From Polytrichum commune (lineage: Eukaryota; Streptophyta; Polytrichopsida; Polytrichales; Polytrichaceae), in NCBI GenBank assembly GCA_950295325.1, contig OX485805.1, forward strand, positions 21,317,501 to 21,381,500: a DNA stretch of 64,000 nucleotides. Reading direction: 5' to 3'. Shown here piece by piece: positions 25,991-38,834 of this stretch (its first letter is position 1; every line of letters begins with the position of its first letter). The position numbers were made by a program, and so were the translations under genes. A model generated the notes under the pieces. That model did no database searches and was not told the DNA's origin. It saw only the letters and a list, made by a program, of their open reading frames with translations.

Positions 25991-27516
25991 GGGACATACG
26001 AAACACTGCTGCCTTGGTTCAAAAACGATTACGAGAAAGTGATCGAAATCGTGAGAAAGCCAGTTGGTGCTAGCACCGCCGGGGCCGTCGGACTTGCGCA
26101 AAGAATTGCTTTGTACTTGAGCTATGACAAGTTCCGGCTCGTGTCAAAGGGTTTGAAACACATGGAGGCCGACTTTGGCAAGTCGTTTCTCGTCGAGCAC
26201 CACGAAGAGCCCGGGTAGAGTCCCTTGCATCCCTCTCATGTAAGAGGACCTGGGGGGTAACTTCCTTGAAGGGATATGAACCTCATGTGATAAAGGGGTA
26301 AAATTAGGAGGGTTATGAAGTAATGCACATATTCATGAGATGTTCCATATATTTAATGAGTATTCTTGGAATGTACCTAATATATATTCTTAATTGAATT
26401 TCTAAGACATTATATTTATATAAGTGTTTTGTAAATTTTACTCCTTTGGAGATTATTTCACCCTATATTTACAAAGAGTGACATCCCCCGGTGGAGGTAT
26501 CCTTTCAGCTCAAAGGGACTTGTCGGGAGGTGGTCTGCTATGTTTTAACATTCAAGTTTTGCATACAAAACTTAAAAAATTCTATCCACTTGTGGTGCAT
26601 GCTTGGAAGTAGTGTTGTTTGATTCAAATGAAGAGCAACCTATTTCGGTTCATTGAGGGCCAAACTCACTTTAGCACAATAGCACCCTTTGACATGTCAA
26701 AATGAGTTTGACCCTCAATGAACCAATACAGAATGTTCTTTGTTCGCACCTCCCCACTACCACCGAACATGGAGGGTTTTGTATGCAAAACAACCAACTC
26801 CCTTCCAAAAGTCACGTTGAGTCAATGTATATCCTCTAATGTAGGGTGGTGATACACAATGCACCAATCTAGTGGAAGATGAAAGCTGAAAGCATGACTA
26901 AAAATGTCGATTCTGAGAAGTCCAGTGTTGCAATCAATTGTTGTTATTTAATCAATTTAGATTTGACCAAATGTAAAGTTTCCTGGTGGCTCTGATAGTT
27001 TTACTTTCCTTTCCTTTGTGTGTAGTTTGCACAGAGCAAAGGTCCGTCGGTGTCTCTACCATTCTGTCTTCACAGCTGAAGGCAATCCAGAGCTCACACC
27101 CATCTTCTGTGCTCTCGACAGCATGTGGTACGTTGTTGCCGAACCGTTTTTTCCTTACCATGACCACAAATACCCACTCCCTTGCATGGAAGTTGACCCT
27201 TTGTGTTTGGTGACCTGTGCTTGATCTTTCAATTTAGCAATAATGGAGGAGCTTCAATTCTTGAGGTAGGACATCCTAGATGCATTATAGATGCATCTGC
27301 CTTCTCAGAGAAAACCATGAATTTTTAAGCATTTCGCCTTATTTGAACGGTGACCATGAACTATTTCTTTCCTGTAGGTTTGATCAATTGCAACCACAAA
27401 AACATGGAGTCGAGTTCCGACGTCCCACTACACTCGCGAGAGGAGATCCTTTGTGTGATTTTATTCTGCAAAAGGTACCAAGACAAAGGATAAGTCGAGG
27501 GGCAGCTCCTTTTTAG
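25973..27516 (+). CDS. L-2-amino-thiazoline-4-carboxylate hydrolase-like protein, at least three exons
   Basis: Exons are 25973-26214 (or from 25992), 27026-27127 and 27378-27516, stop included. Junctions are GG|GTAGAG, TGTAG|T, TG|GTACGT and TGTAG|G, and the frame is kept through all of them, giving about 160 aa. The last two exons read VRRCLYHSVF, GNPELTPIFCALDSMWF and FRRPTTLARGDPLCDF. This fits the ATC-hydrolase family pattern of a Cys-containing middle block, then F-x-R-x-x-T-L-A-x-G-x-x-x-C-D-F near the C-terminus. In bacteria the named member opens the thiazoline ring of ATC towards cysteine; other members have unknown roles. Exon one is more GC-rich than its surroundings. The true start is not settled: Met at 25940 is in frame, or a further exon lies upstream, for example 23643-23723, which is open, ends at GTAAAT and is in the right phase. 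No signal peptide or membrane segment is visible in the part found. The reaction is inferred from family similarity only. Confidence 0.6.
26558..26791. mobile_element. Fold-back element inside the hydrolase-like gene's first intron
   Basis: GTTTTGCATACAAAAC near 26558 has its exact inverse GTTTTGTATGCAAAAC near 26776. Further inward, GGTTCATTGAGGG is matched by CCCTCAATGAACC, and CAAACTCA by TGAGTTTG. The arms are about 100 bp with a short spacer. No coding sequence and no clear target duplication were found. Confidence 0.6.
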
Positions 27517-28180
27517 GATCATGTAACATTAGCAAATTAAAATGGTATTTCATCTCTAAAACAAGATTTATGCACTGCTAGGATATGTCCAGGGAGGTGT
27601 AGCCCGTGTCCGAACCCACACAACCAGCAATATATTATGACAACTCTCTCGAGTGAAGAGTCCATGCTTTCATCTTTTCCTCAAGTTTGCAGAATACAGC
27701 ACTGTATCTGTGTACTATTTGTGTAGTTCTAAAATGGTGGTCCTCACTGTGGACTCCACAACTGGAATTATCAGCATCGAGATTTTTCTATCAAGAGTGA
27801 TGACTTTTGGTAATTTATAAACAGCCCACCATTTATTCTGCTCGTCACATGGGTAAAAAATATGTGACCCTATCTTGAGCACTGCTGACTCCACAGACAA
27901 TTCTGCCCATTGGATTGGATTGGGATTTCTTGCATCTGGTTAGCAACTGTGCAGGAAGTCTGGGATAGTTTGTGATTTCAAGTTTCAGAATCAGAGATTG
28001 GATTGCAAACATTATGCGAGTTCAAAGTGGAGATTCCATCTTTTAATGATCACAAAATTTTGTCAAAACTTTATGCACATAGTCCAATCTTATTATAACA
28101 CATGTTATTTCTAATCTATGTTCTAAACTACAAGCCTTGCTACATACCACTCAAATATAGGTGTATAATTGGAATGAAAT
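27517..28180. other. 3' flank of the hydrolase-like gene
   Basis: Presumed 3' untranslated and intergenic DNA. No exon or RNA gene is recognisable. Confidence 0.4.
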
Positions 28181-28525
28181 GAAATGCAATTGATTTTAAA
28201 GTCCGGGCAGCCAAAAGGCCTATGAAACTAAAAGTACATCAAGATGGTGTCAAAAGGCGAATTTGACACAGTAGCGAAGTGCAATAGCCTCCATGAGGAA
28301 GTGACAAATATCAATGTAATAGTTCAATTAGAAGAAAGACTTGAGACTCCCAGTAGTACATTCTCAAATAAAGTTAGGAACTTAATTCTGATGGAGTCAT
28401 AGAAGGGACACACTGATATAAAGTGTGTCTCATGTTCAACTACATTGTAAGAGCAAAAGGGACAAAATTTGTTATCTCTAGGGATTGGGATAGTTGATCA
28501 CCAATCTACTATCAGTTTCAATGAC
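28180..28525 (-). mobile_element. LINE-type retrotransposon fragment (zf-RVT region)
   Basis: The minus strand encodes CPFCSYNVVEHETHF followed by CPFYDSIR, a C-x2-C ... H-x(4-5)-C arrangement with the C-P-x-Y/F-x-x-x-R ending typical of the zinc-binding domain after LINE reverse transcriptases. Upstream reads IPIPRDNKF. Stops occur on both sides. The reverse transcriptase itself is not recognisable, so this is a short dead fragment. Confidence 0.6.
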
Positions 28526-28920
28526 GAATCTATGATTCAAGGTGCAGTAAGGAGCAATGATCTTGCATAGGGTTGGTGTCAATAATCGCTTCAAGTACCA
28601 TTAATTACCTGAAGAGTGATCACATGAGGCCCACATTCCTTCTCTACCTGTCGTATGGACCTTGTTGTATTAAAGACTTATAAAATGATCATTCATGCAG
28701 GAAAAAATGGAAGAGCTCCTACACATGCTCAAATGGTGACAATGCTCAAATGTGCTGTCTGATAAGGGCTCTGTAACATCTTGCAGCTGGGAAATCAAAA
28801 AGATGGATCAGAATGAGGTGATCACAGACTGCTAGACTCGGACATTGTGCACACATTTGAGTGAAACAGAAGAAAATTATATCCACTTGAGATGGAAAGT
28901 AATGTATAATGTGTTGAGGC

Positions 28921-31900
28921 TCAGTGTCTATGAGTGTGGGAATGACGGCGCTTGCCAAAGATTTCTCCCTTTGCTCTTGCTTGTTTCTCCTTAAACCTAA
29001 GTCCTGCAGTTCCAGCACCAATCAGAGCCAGGGCATAATATGCCTTGTAGGGAGCCAATGCTAAACTAGCAAAATAACAATACAACCCTGCAATCCCGTA
29101 TATGAAGCTAAAACCTGCCTCCGCAACTGGTGTCCCAATCAGCTGTGGCAAAGGAATGATTGAGATGTTGTCTGAGGCACTCAGATATAGCCCATGAAGA
29201 ATAATGCCAAAGCAAAGGACGGAGTCCAGAAATGAAGGCAACGTTCGATCTAAGCCAGACCTCTGCAACAAAGCACACCCCACTGTCTCGTCAGGGTTTC
29301 TCTTGGTAACATTACATTTTGTTGTCAAAGGGTTTAGCTTACTTAAACCCTAATTCAGTTATTTAAATTGGAAGAGTATATTTCAGCGGTGACCAAACAC
29401 CCAAAAGACACATGTTTAAAAGAAATTGGACCACATGCTCAAAAATTGTTAACAATTCTAGGTTCAATAGGACCTATATGATCATTCAAGAAGAAAGAGA
29501 ATTGTCACTTTGATAATGCATAAGATATTCATATAAGCTCTGAAAATGTCTATGACCTCAATTTGGACTTTCTAAGCTCTTGTCATACTAAGCTCTTGTT
29601 TAATATCCTAAGAGAAGTGGGAGCGGTGCTAGAAGTGTCCATTTTATGCCCACTTACCTTGGTTAAAAGAAGCATCATGCATCAAGCACAGATAAGAGTA
29701 AAAAGAGTTGCAACTACATTACATCCAACCTGCCTTGGAAAATGGACCAATTGATTGAATTGTGGAGATGAGAAAGTGTTAACAACCTGAACCCATGCGG
29801 CCAGAGAAGGGCCAAGCATAACTGCACATAAGAGATGAAGAAGAAGAAGTCCTTGACGGTGGTGATACGTGTCAATTTGCGTTTCTCCATGTGTGAGTGC
29901 AGAGGGCTTATTCAACTCGTCACCTAAGGAACCCACTTTTTCCAATTGTGGCCCAATTCGGTCATCCTTCTTTGCATTCCACAAGAGAGTTTTTTGTAAC
30001 CGATGGCTGCAAAAAAATATAAATACAAAAATATTGGTACCACAAACATCACGTTCAGGCCATGGTTAAAATGAATGGAGAAAATGCCTATATGGTTATG
30101 TTTACTGAATAACTCTCCATTCACAACAAACATTTGTTCATTGACATAGAAGAGTATGAACCCACCTTACGCGCAAAGACTAAATTTATAGATATGGTAG
30201 AAAGTACTGTAAATTAATGGTGTGTATTTTGTTTTATAAAAAGTACAAATAAAGTCTCACTGAGTCCTGACAAGTTGAAATTTTTTTGAAGTGCCAGATC
30301 AAGACCAAGCAGTCCTCAGGTGAGACTACTTTTTCTCAAATCCTGCTACTGTCTCTTGAATCAGCATGCACTTCAATGTAAATTTCAACTTCAAGGTTTC
30401 ATATTGCATTGCAAAGCAATATCTCTTTCATGATATTAAGTGAGCTTCCAAACAGACTAGGTACCTGCATGAGAATTTTAGCTGGAACTTTCTAAACAAA
30501 ATCATCCCCACACTCGTCAGATCCTTATCTGAATCAAATCTGAATTCATCACCCAAGCAAAGACATCAGAAATTCCTTGGGCTGTACCTGCAGAGGGCGG
30601 TATAGCAGTTCCAAGCATGAACTAGTAACAGCACAATAAGGCCGATACTGGGATGTACAAAGATCACAAGAAGAGTTGTTCCAGCCATCACTGCTAGTAT
30701 CGGTCTAGCTCTCAATTTCTTCATCACCTGCACAGTATTGTGCACAAGGAGGAAAGTTGAGAGGTTTCTTGACATGGAAGTTTGCAACCTAATCTTCACA
30801 AGTAGTCTGCGTGAAGCAGTTTGGAGAATACGTTGAAAAGGATGCAAATTGATGTGATCGTGGTGTAACAATTTGTGAACCAGTATGAGTCAATCATTAG
30901 GTGTGACATATCCAATTATGTTGCTGCTTGAGCCAATGAAGCCAACCCATTCTGAAACAAATATAGGGATCTCTGTTTTTACAACATTCCAAATTGATAA
31001 CACCAAAAACTTGACACTTGTCATTGTCACAAACACTCTTTAGAGTCAATTAGAGCACATGAGATCCTGCAAGATATGTAGGCAATGTACCTGAAGCTTG
31101 GAGCCAAATGAACCACATCCACACCACCATCGAGCTCCTTGGCTTTGTGATCGATCCTCCAAAGCTTGAAATCTGACAAATTCGCACTACCCATTTTAAC
31201 ATTTACTCCCCTTGTGTTTGCAGACAAACAAACATCAATGAAGTTTGCTACACATAGGTCAAGGTTGCGTAACACTTGTATGATTCAGCATACTTGGAGA
31301 TGTTAAGCTTTAAAGCAACTGCTTTCCAACACCTCCATTGCAGATTGCGTTCATAAGTACAAGTCAAAAGGCATATGTTGCTCAACTTGGCCAATGATAA
31401 TGTTTGATTTGCATATAAAGGTCCCAGAGCTAGAATTCCGGGTGCACTCGCACCTTAGTTTGAAGAATACTTGAAAGAAGGATGCAGTTTGGAAAATAGT
31501 GCTGCTGATGATTGCCACCAGGGAAACAATGCCAGTTGCAAAGAAGTAGCACACCATGGAAATCCCCAAGAAGCTGATCAACGGTGGAGGAGTCTCTGTT
31601 CCAAATAATGAAATTACATAGTAGACCAGCAAAGGACCCAGTGCTAGCACAAGGAGTGGAAGTGGGAGCCGAAGATTTGCTTCAATGCAGGATACAACTG
31701 AAGGGATGTTTTGATCCAATTCCCAAGCTCGAGCTTGATGCATTAGTGCAAAGAGGACCACTGCCACTGCCAGACCTGTGATCTGCACAAATGAATGTAC
31801 AAAAGAGAGCAGTAAGAAATCAACACGTGCTATTTAAAGAACAGTACAAATAAGAGCATTCATTTGTCCAGCATATGCATGGTCACTGGATGTTTCTCAA

Positions 31901-34900
31901 TACTGCCCACAAGTACAGTGAGACCACCAAAAACTACATCCCTCCCCCCTGAAAATATAAAACGCCACTGAAACAAAGGTGGGCATATTGTGCACCTGTA
32001 AACCATGCACGAGAAGAAATCGGCTGGCAGCAGTTGGCAGCGACACCTTGAGGCCTACTTCATAGGAACAATGTGGATCAACCTATTCCATGACCAACAT
32101 CAAACAGTTGATTGTCAGCAAAGTTTGACCTTTATATCCATGACTTCTCTCCCTACACATCTACATGACTTGTAAGAGTGAAGATATGTGCCTCATTGTA
32201 ATGCAACATGTGGCACTTCAAATGATCGTCAACAGTAGTAGAGCTTCTGATCTTTGCAAACACAGAAAATACTGTACCACCTGATAAGCTACAAGTTAAT
32301 CTACAATTAAGCATAAAAGAACCTGATGAAATATCAAATTAAAAGCAAAATAGCTAAAAATCTTGCATCAACTTTGCAACGTACCAAGAGAACAATGGTG
32401 GTCTGTTCAGATCCATAACTTGATCCCCAAATGGCTGGGGCAGAATCAACCATGACAGTCTCATTCTCCAGATTTGGAAGGACTTCCAAACCAAAAGGGG
32501 GATCCCAAACTAGAGCAACAGGAGGAAAACAGCGGGCCTTGCAAAGCTCTGTCCAGTAGGAAGGACCGAGTTAGAAAACACTTAAAAAAGGCAAGAGGTT
32601 ATTGCAAGGCAGATCACAGTATACTGATAGCATCAAACACCTCCAAAGAGACGTGGAGAGAAAGGGCATCATGGTGGTTGCTGAGTAGGTGCACAAATCT
32701 CAGAAAGATAGTATCATTCCACAAGCAATGGCATTGAAAGCTGAACTCAAAGGAAAAGGAAAAGGAAAATAGTCTGTAAACTTGAGAGCAATGAGTGATA
32801 GCTGCTCATAGTATTTGGGCTAATATAGGTATCAAATTAACTGAAAACACCAACTTGATTTACACCAACTATCTTGATCAATAATAACAACGCGATGTTG
32901 CTCACTATCATAGAAGGCAAGAGGGTTTAGAAGCTTACTAAGAAGTTCCTCAGGTTTTGGATCTTCCTTGGCTAATACCGTCTCTTGAATGCCACAACTC
33001 AATGCCTTCACACTTAACACAACAGGCAGAGTACCAGAAGAGACAGCAATTGATAGATTCCACAGCAAAGGATGATTCTCTCCAAGCAGAACCTTCTGTT
33101 GGCAAAAGGTGGTAGGAGTAACATCAGATAAGCTTCTATAAGTTTTACTTTAGACTTCTCTACTATATTTGCAGTAGCATATGCAAGGAAAGCTCACGAT
33201 TAAAATAAAAGTTTAGTTCCCCTCAGCAAATGTTCTGTTAATCCTAACTTCATGTCATGCATATTCAAGTGTTTAATGTTTGTATTTGAGCAACTACAGA
33301 GTGGAGGGTTCGCAGGAAGTGAGTTGGGCGTCTAGGAGTTAAAGCAATAGAAGAGTAAATATCAGCACATACCTGCTTACTGTAGATGGTGGATAGAAGG
33401 GCCAAGGGTGACATGATCATCCTCCCATCCTTGGGTTTGTAAAATTGCCCTACTGCCATAGATGCTGCAGGTGGAGGCCTTCCATAAACACTCTGCATGC
33501 AAGTTAGGATCACTGGTCAAACATTTACAATCTTCACTCCTACCATCTACAATCTCAAATGCATACTTTTCCTGATTGAAGAAAGCGTGAACTTACATGC
33601 AGTGATTGTCTAGACAACAGATACAAGATTGTACACCAGACCACACTCTTGTCTGATTGAATGTGTCCTTCACTCAGAGCAAATCAATATTCTTGATGTT
33701 CGTACAATCATGAGAATCAAGTGTTATATGCAGACATATAGCACAGCCTCCACAGGAGGATCGTGCTGTGTAGGAAATCCATGTTAATGGTGCTTTTAAG
33801 TGTAAATCCTACATTTAAAAAATGTTTTCATGCAGAACCATAGTAGGACCATCAAAACAGCTCTCATTATTCAATCATGTTCTCCGATGGCAATTAGGCC
33901 AAATGTATGAGGAGGTCCTGTTCATCATACCGGACGAGGGGCCACAGAAACAGACAGAAATTTGAAACCGGCCATATCAGTGGGGCTGAGGCGTAGCACT
34001 CCAGAAGGAGGAGCTTGCTCTGTCTGGCCTCCTGGTTCAGTCTGCTCAAGAAACATGACAGTTGAGTGAGATGGTGAAAAACTCCATGATTGGTCTACTC
34101 ACAACACCACACCGATGAAACAAAGTCCATACTTAACCTGAAGAGGAGATCCCTTTTGGGTGATACAGGTAGTCAATTCAATCTCACGAACTAAAGAGCT
34201 CCTTATATTCTTTGAGCACTTAAGGATATAAAGCTGCACAAATGTCATTGAGAGCCTTTGATAGCAGACCATTGCAGTATAATACAAATGCCCTTATCAC
34301 TTTGACTTACAAACCATCATCAACACCAATAAACCATGGAAGTTACCATTTGCAACTGCTAGATTTCCCCAAAGCAAAGAGGAAAGCTTGGTTAGAGAAC
34401 CTGATGCTGGGTGGGACCTGCTGGAAGTTCAGCCATCTTCATGGTGACCTCCACTGCTTGCTCAGGATCCGGTATATCACCAGGTTGGACATTATCAAGC
34501 CACAGATGCACGCGCACTCCCAGACAAGGTGCCAAGTTTGTTGCTAGTATGAACCAGTCACCATCAGTTGCCTGACCCAGGAAATTCAAAACAGGTTAGA
34601 CACAAATGTGTTACTAGAGTCACTCAAAGACCACTAACATTATAAATTCTGTGGTGCGTCTCCTGCAAATCTCAACATGGGAAAGACAGTATGTAAAAAC
34701 ACTGGCTAACTGCCAGCATGTTAACACTTCACAATGTAGTAGTTCATATTTGCACTACACGTACTTCATATTTTGATGAGGGATCTAAAAATAAGTTTAG
34801 GAATCTTACAAGCTTCTCAATGTCCATCATTCGACGCCTTCCATCCATAGCCAGCACGGTCATGGTTGTGGACTTGATGTGGAGGTCTGTCTGTGGAGCC

Positions 34901-37900
34901 TCCTTTACCCAGGGTACATTTGCAGGGCATGCAAATGGACTCCGTTTAGGCAATACCTGATGCTTGTTAATTTTTTTTGCCTTCTCAAACTCAACCTCCT
35001 CCTCAGTGTCCACCACTTTCCCTTCATCCAACTCTTGTATTCCTGCATTTTTATCTCCGAGTCAGACAACAACAGACAATGAGAGTCCTTTTTACCTCTT
35101 TGAATCATTTAAAGGATCTGGAACAAGCTCGGAAGTCGATTGTCATTTGAAAGGCTTATAATGATGAGATAATCAAAAAAGAGGCACACACACCTCTCCC
35201 AATACCCATTCTGTTTCCCAGAGAGGCAGAGATGGGAATGTCTGCACTGGTACTTGGTAACCAATCAAAGGCATGAGGCAATGCACTGCGCAAGTTGGAC
35301 ACAAAGACAGCCATTCTTGTCTGTGGACTTGCAAATTGTTGCCCTGTCTCCTCATCTATCAACTGGAGCAGTGTATGAGCAACCTGTCCAACCATGTGCA
35401 ATTGCAGTTAGGACAGAAGCATTCAACCAGTGAACTGATGACAATCACCTGAGACATACTAAAACCCTAAAATCTAAGAACCTTAAAATTGATATAAAGG
35501 TGTTATTATCCCACAAAATCAAGTACCTGTTTATGTAAAACTTTGAATGCATCTAGAGGATGTAGAAAACAATTACCTGCATAACCAGTTGATTACACCA
35601 AAGGATGCTTTGATGTTCTATAGACAGGAACACATTCACCATGCCTGCTGAGCCAATAGTCAGACCATTAGTTGGTGGTACAATTCCATCCAGTGAGGCC
35701 ATTCTGGAGCGAACCTGTGTTAAAGCAACAATGTCCCCAATCAAAATATGTCTGAAATCCATATCAAAGGTGTGACTCCAAGATCATGAAGCATATTTCT
35801 TAGTTTCTGCCACGAAAGCAGTTCCCCTCACTCATTAAATCATGTCCTAAGCATTTCAAATTTCATGCCAATCAAAAGCTACCGTCAGATCCAAGAACAT
35901 TCCTTCATGTGCATCATCCAAGCCTAGCTGAGAAGAACTCGCCCTATAGGAAGTCATGTTTATCTGTGATAACTGCCAGATGAACATGCCTTACAAGATG
36001 CCCTCACTTAAATATGGTTTCCGGACTGAGTGTGAGTAAACACCTTGAGGACATGTTAGACTCAACAGAGCTCTAACATTGACTTCAAGTGGTATTAAAA
36101 AACAAAACCTTTATCACAAAATAAGAGCAATAACACCATAACACACCTGGTAGTCTCGTGCACCTCCAGCTATGGACACAACCACAACATCTGCAAGAGA
36201 AGGCTTTGCACCCTTGTAACCTTGCACCCATGCATCATTCACTTTTGAGAAAAAACGTCCAAATGAGGGCTGCACTGCCAGGGGAGGGGATCTGCAAAAT
36301 AAAGATTAAGAGAAATAAAGATTTAAGTTACAGGTTGTTCAATAGTCCCAGACGATAAACAATTTGAACCAACTGACTATGACAAATGTAATTCTGAGGA
36401 GTGAAGTAGCAGACTCTACAGCAGCAGTGACTTTGCCTGCTATTATGAAGTCCTGAAAACATGCCACCTGTAGATACACACTCGGAAATTTACTAAGGTC
36501 ATGTAACTTAGGTAGTTGATGCAATCTGATGAGAATTTCAAACAGAGTCTGCTATCAGCTCAACTGAATTGTATCAAGGTTCATCTCCCTCTTATAAGTA
36601 CTGAGATGTCTACTAAACAAAGTTTGGCTCTGTTCTATCATCTCCCCTCTTCATCCTTGTCCCTGCTAATTCCAACCTTCTGGAGTCCTACTCCTAATTT
36701 CTGCCCTAATAAACTGCATCCTGGACGTTCTTAATCCTAATATCCATGCATTCGTGAAGGACTGTGATTTACAAATATGGATTGTCATTCACCTGGATTG
36801 CTCAAACTATAAATGAGCCTTAAAACAGCATTTTCTTACTCTGAAGTCATAGTACCAATTTTCATGCTGTCCTTCTAAATTGCACAACTACAGGACAGTC
36901 TGGAAACAATACAGAGGACACTGTATACTGAGGATATGTACCATCTTTCTCTAAGTTGATGAATAGTGGAACAAATATGGCATATACCTGTGAGGGCTCG
37001 ACAAAGTGAGTACTGTTCGCACTGCACCCTGTCTAAGCTCTGGATGAACAACTGCTGCCCTTGCCACAAAGCCTCCCATTGAATGCCCAACTAAGATAAC
37101 ACTTGTTGGTAGAATTTCTCTGTTGTCATTATGCTTAGACCTTGTTTCCAAGGAATCTCTGTACCTGTTGAGAATCTGCTTGCAAGGAAGTCAACAATAG
37201 TCACAAACGAGGAAGCTGTATGTAAAATTATACCATATAGAACCATCCAGCACTATATAGCAAGTTTATTAAAACAAATATCACTCTTTGACTTCAATAC
37301 AGTTGAAACCATGATGCAATCTTCTAAGCAAACCAGCCTCTTCTTTAAAGGACTGGCTCCACAAAAATCTTTGTTTCACTTTTCCATTGTGATATGTTGT
37401 AGCAAGTTGTGTTTCAGAAGAAGGTGATTTCAAAAGGAAATTCACAAATTGACATTGAAGACTTTGTCCTCAAAATCAAATATACAAATAAGAGTAGCGA
37501 TGGCCTAAACTGACAAGCTCATGACAAGTTGAGGTATTCAATTCTAGTAGACGTAAAACAAGTTGAAAAAATTCAGCATCATAAAAATACTGAGCAGCTA
37601 ACATCTCCTTTCACTAACATTGCTTTCTCTGACGAGGACTTACCCGATGAACTGCTTGCACAACATACTCAGAATGCTCTTCCAGAATCCAGCCATCCAT
37701 AGCTGAATGTTCACCTTCCAAATCTACAGCGAACCAGTCAAGATGATTCACATACTGACCATCCACTTTGAACTTGGCCAAAAGGTCTGAAAATTGGAAT
37801 GCATTTTGCAATGAGCCAGCCTCAAGATGCGTAAAAGAAGACTGCTGATAATACTGTTCATCCTGAGGACCCCCATTGTATGCTCTATCTGATTCTGCTG

Positions 37901-38834
37901 CCAACGATCGCATCTGCAACATAAAAATGAATCTTATTCTCTACATGAACTTCAACAAGAAATAATATTTTGAATTGCCAAACTCTGGCCACATCTTCAT
38001 ACTTTCATGACTTTTAGAACATGAAACAAGTCAATTACAAGAATTAGAGTCAACAGCAATCCATCCTGGCACAAAAGATTGAAAATGGTGGATAGATTGC
38101 ACTAAATTTGATAGTAAATGTTATGCAAACGGAGGTTATCAATAATTTTGTCAATAAACCTCAAGAACTCAAGGAGAAAAATTACAGCAATTGCCAATGT
38201 CACACTGCCTACATTCTTTTAGAGTTTTGAGCTGACCTAAGACAATACTCACTAAACACTTTGCAACTGGCAGTAGAGAGCAAATGATCACCTTCTATAA
38301 CTACCAACAATATCTACATTAAGTGGCATACGCTGTACTGAATATTCTGTATGTAGTACAAGATGGATCTTACCCACTTCCTTATATCCTTAAATAAGTG
38401 ATATTTGATATAGAGTGTTATCATAAGAGCTGACCCATGCAAGAATGTATGTAATACATGGTGAATGTCTGTGAGCTGAAAAATATCTGATTATGGATAC
38501 TCACTTGCTTGTAAGAGCCACCATTTCCAGGAATGAAGAGAACAGGAACTCCGGACAATTTCACGAGATGAAGCTGGTAATCAATCTTCTTCCATCCTTC
38601 GTGGTAGAGAAACAGAGAATATTTGTTATTAGTGCCGTTCAGAGGCGGAGGGAGAGGAATGTAAGTGGGGTACATGTACGTCATAATACATCCTTTTAAC
38701 AGTGGTTTGTGGAACCCTAACAACCCTGCTGCTGTAATAGATGCTGCAAACACGATTGCCAAAAACAGCCTGTAATTGCACCATGATGCCCCTGCGGCCC
38801 CCATTTCCTTCTCTAATAATATTTTATTCTTCAC
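28921..38834 (-). CDS. PGAP1: GPI inositol-deacylase, PGAP1/BST1 type, 18 exons
   Basis: Exons are 38834-38505, 37913-37644, 37175-36988, 36291-36147, 35714-35577, 35383-35194, 35042-34810, 34571-34401, 34041-33931, 33492-33373, 33095-32939, 32548-32385, 32082-31996, 31782-31454, 31172-31091, 30727-30588, 30006-29787 and 29262-28921. The model is 1138 aa, close to plant homologues. PGAP1 removes the acyl chain from GPI inositol in the ER. The N-terminal membrane anchor (about residues 18-45) precedes YMYPTYIPL and LFIPGNGGSYKQ. The lipase nucleophile is Ser232 in ILVGHSMGGF. Downstream blocks LDWFAVDLEGEHSAMDG, SLDGIVPP, EHQSILWCNQL and SGVLRLSP are conserved. From about residue 769 the protein is strongly hydrophobic with several membrane spans, ending in the basic, His-rich RRHSHTHRH. 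Met at 38804 is an equally possible start (1128 aa). The last intron contains an R1 repeat. All key residues are intact. Confidence 0.95.
29350..29675 (+). repeat. Interspersed repeat R1 inside the last PGAP1 intron
   Basis: It shares the blocks AACACCCAAAAGACACATG, TTCTAGGTTCAATAGGACC, ATATGATCATTCAAG, CACTTTGATAATG-ATAAG and TGCCCACTTACCTTG with the other copies. It lies between the last two PGAP1 exons, antisense to the gene. Confidence 0.75.
34138..34233 (-). other. Possible 96-nt cassette exon in PGAP1
   Basis: Inside the intron between exons 34571-34401 and 34041-33931, a 96-nt open block is bounded by GTGCAG| and |GTTAAG. It is phase 0 at both ends, so inclusion would add 32 residues without shifting the frame. 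The protein reads naturally without it (GPTQHQ then TEPGGQTEQ, as in relatives), so it is left out of the main model. Confidence 0.4.
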
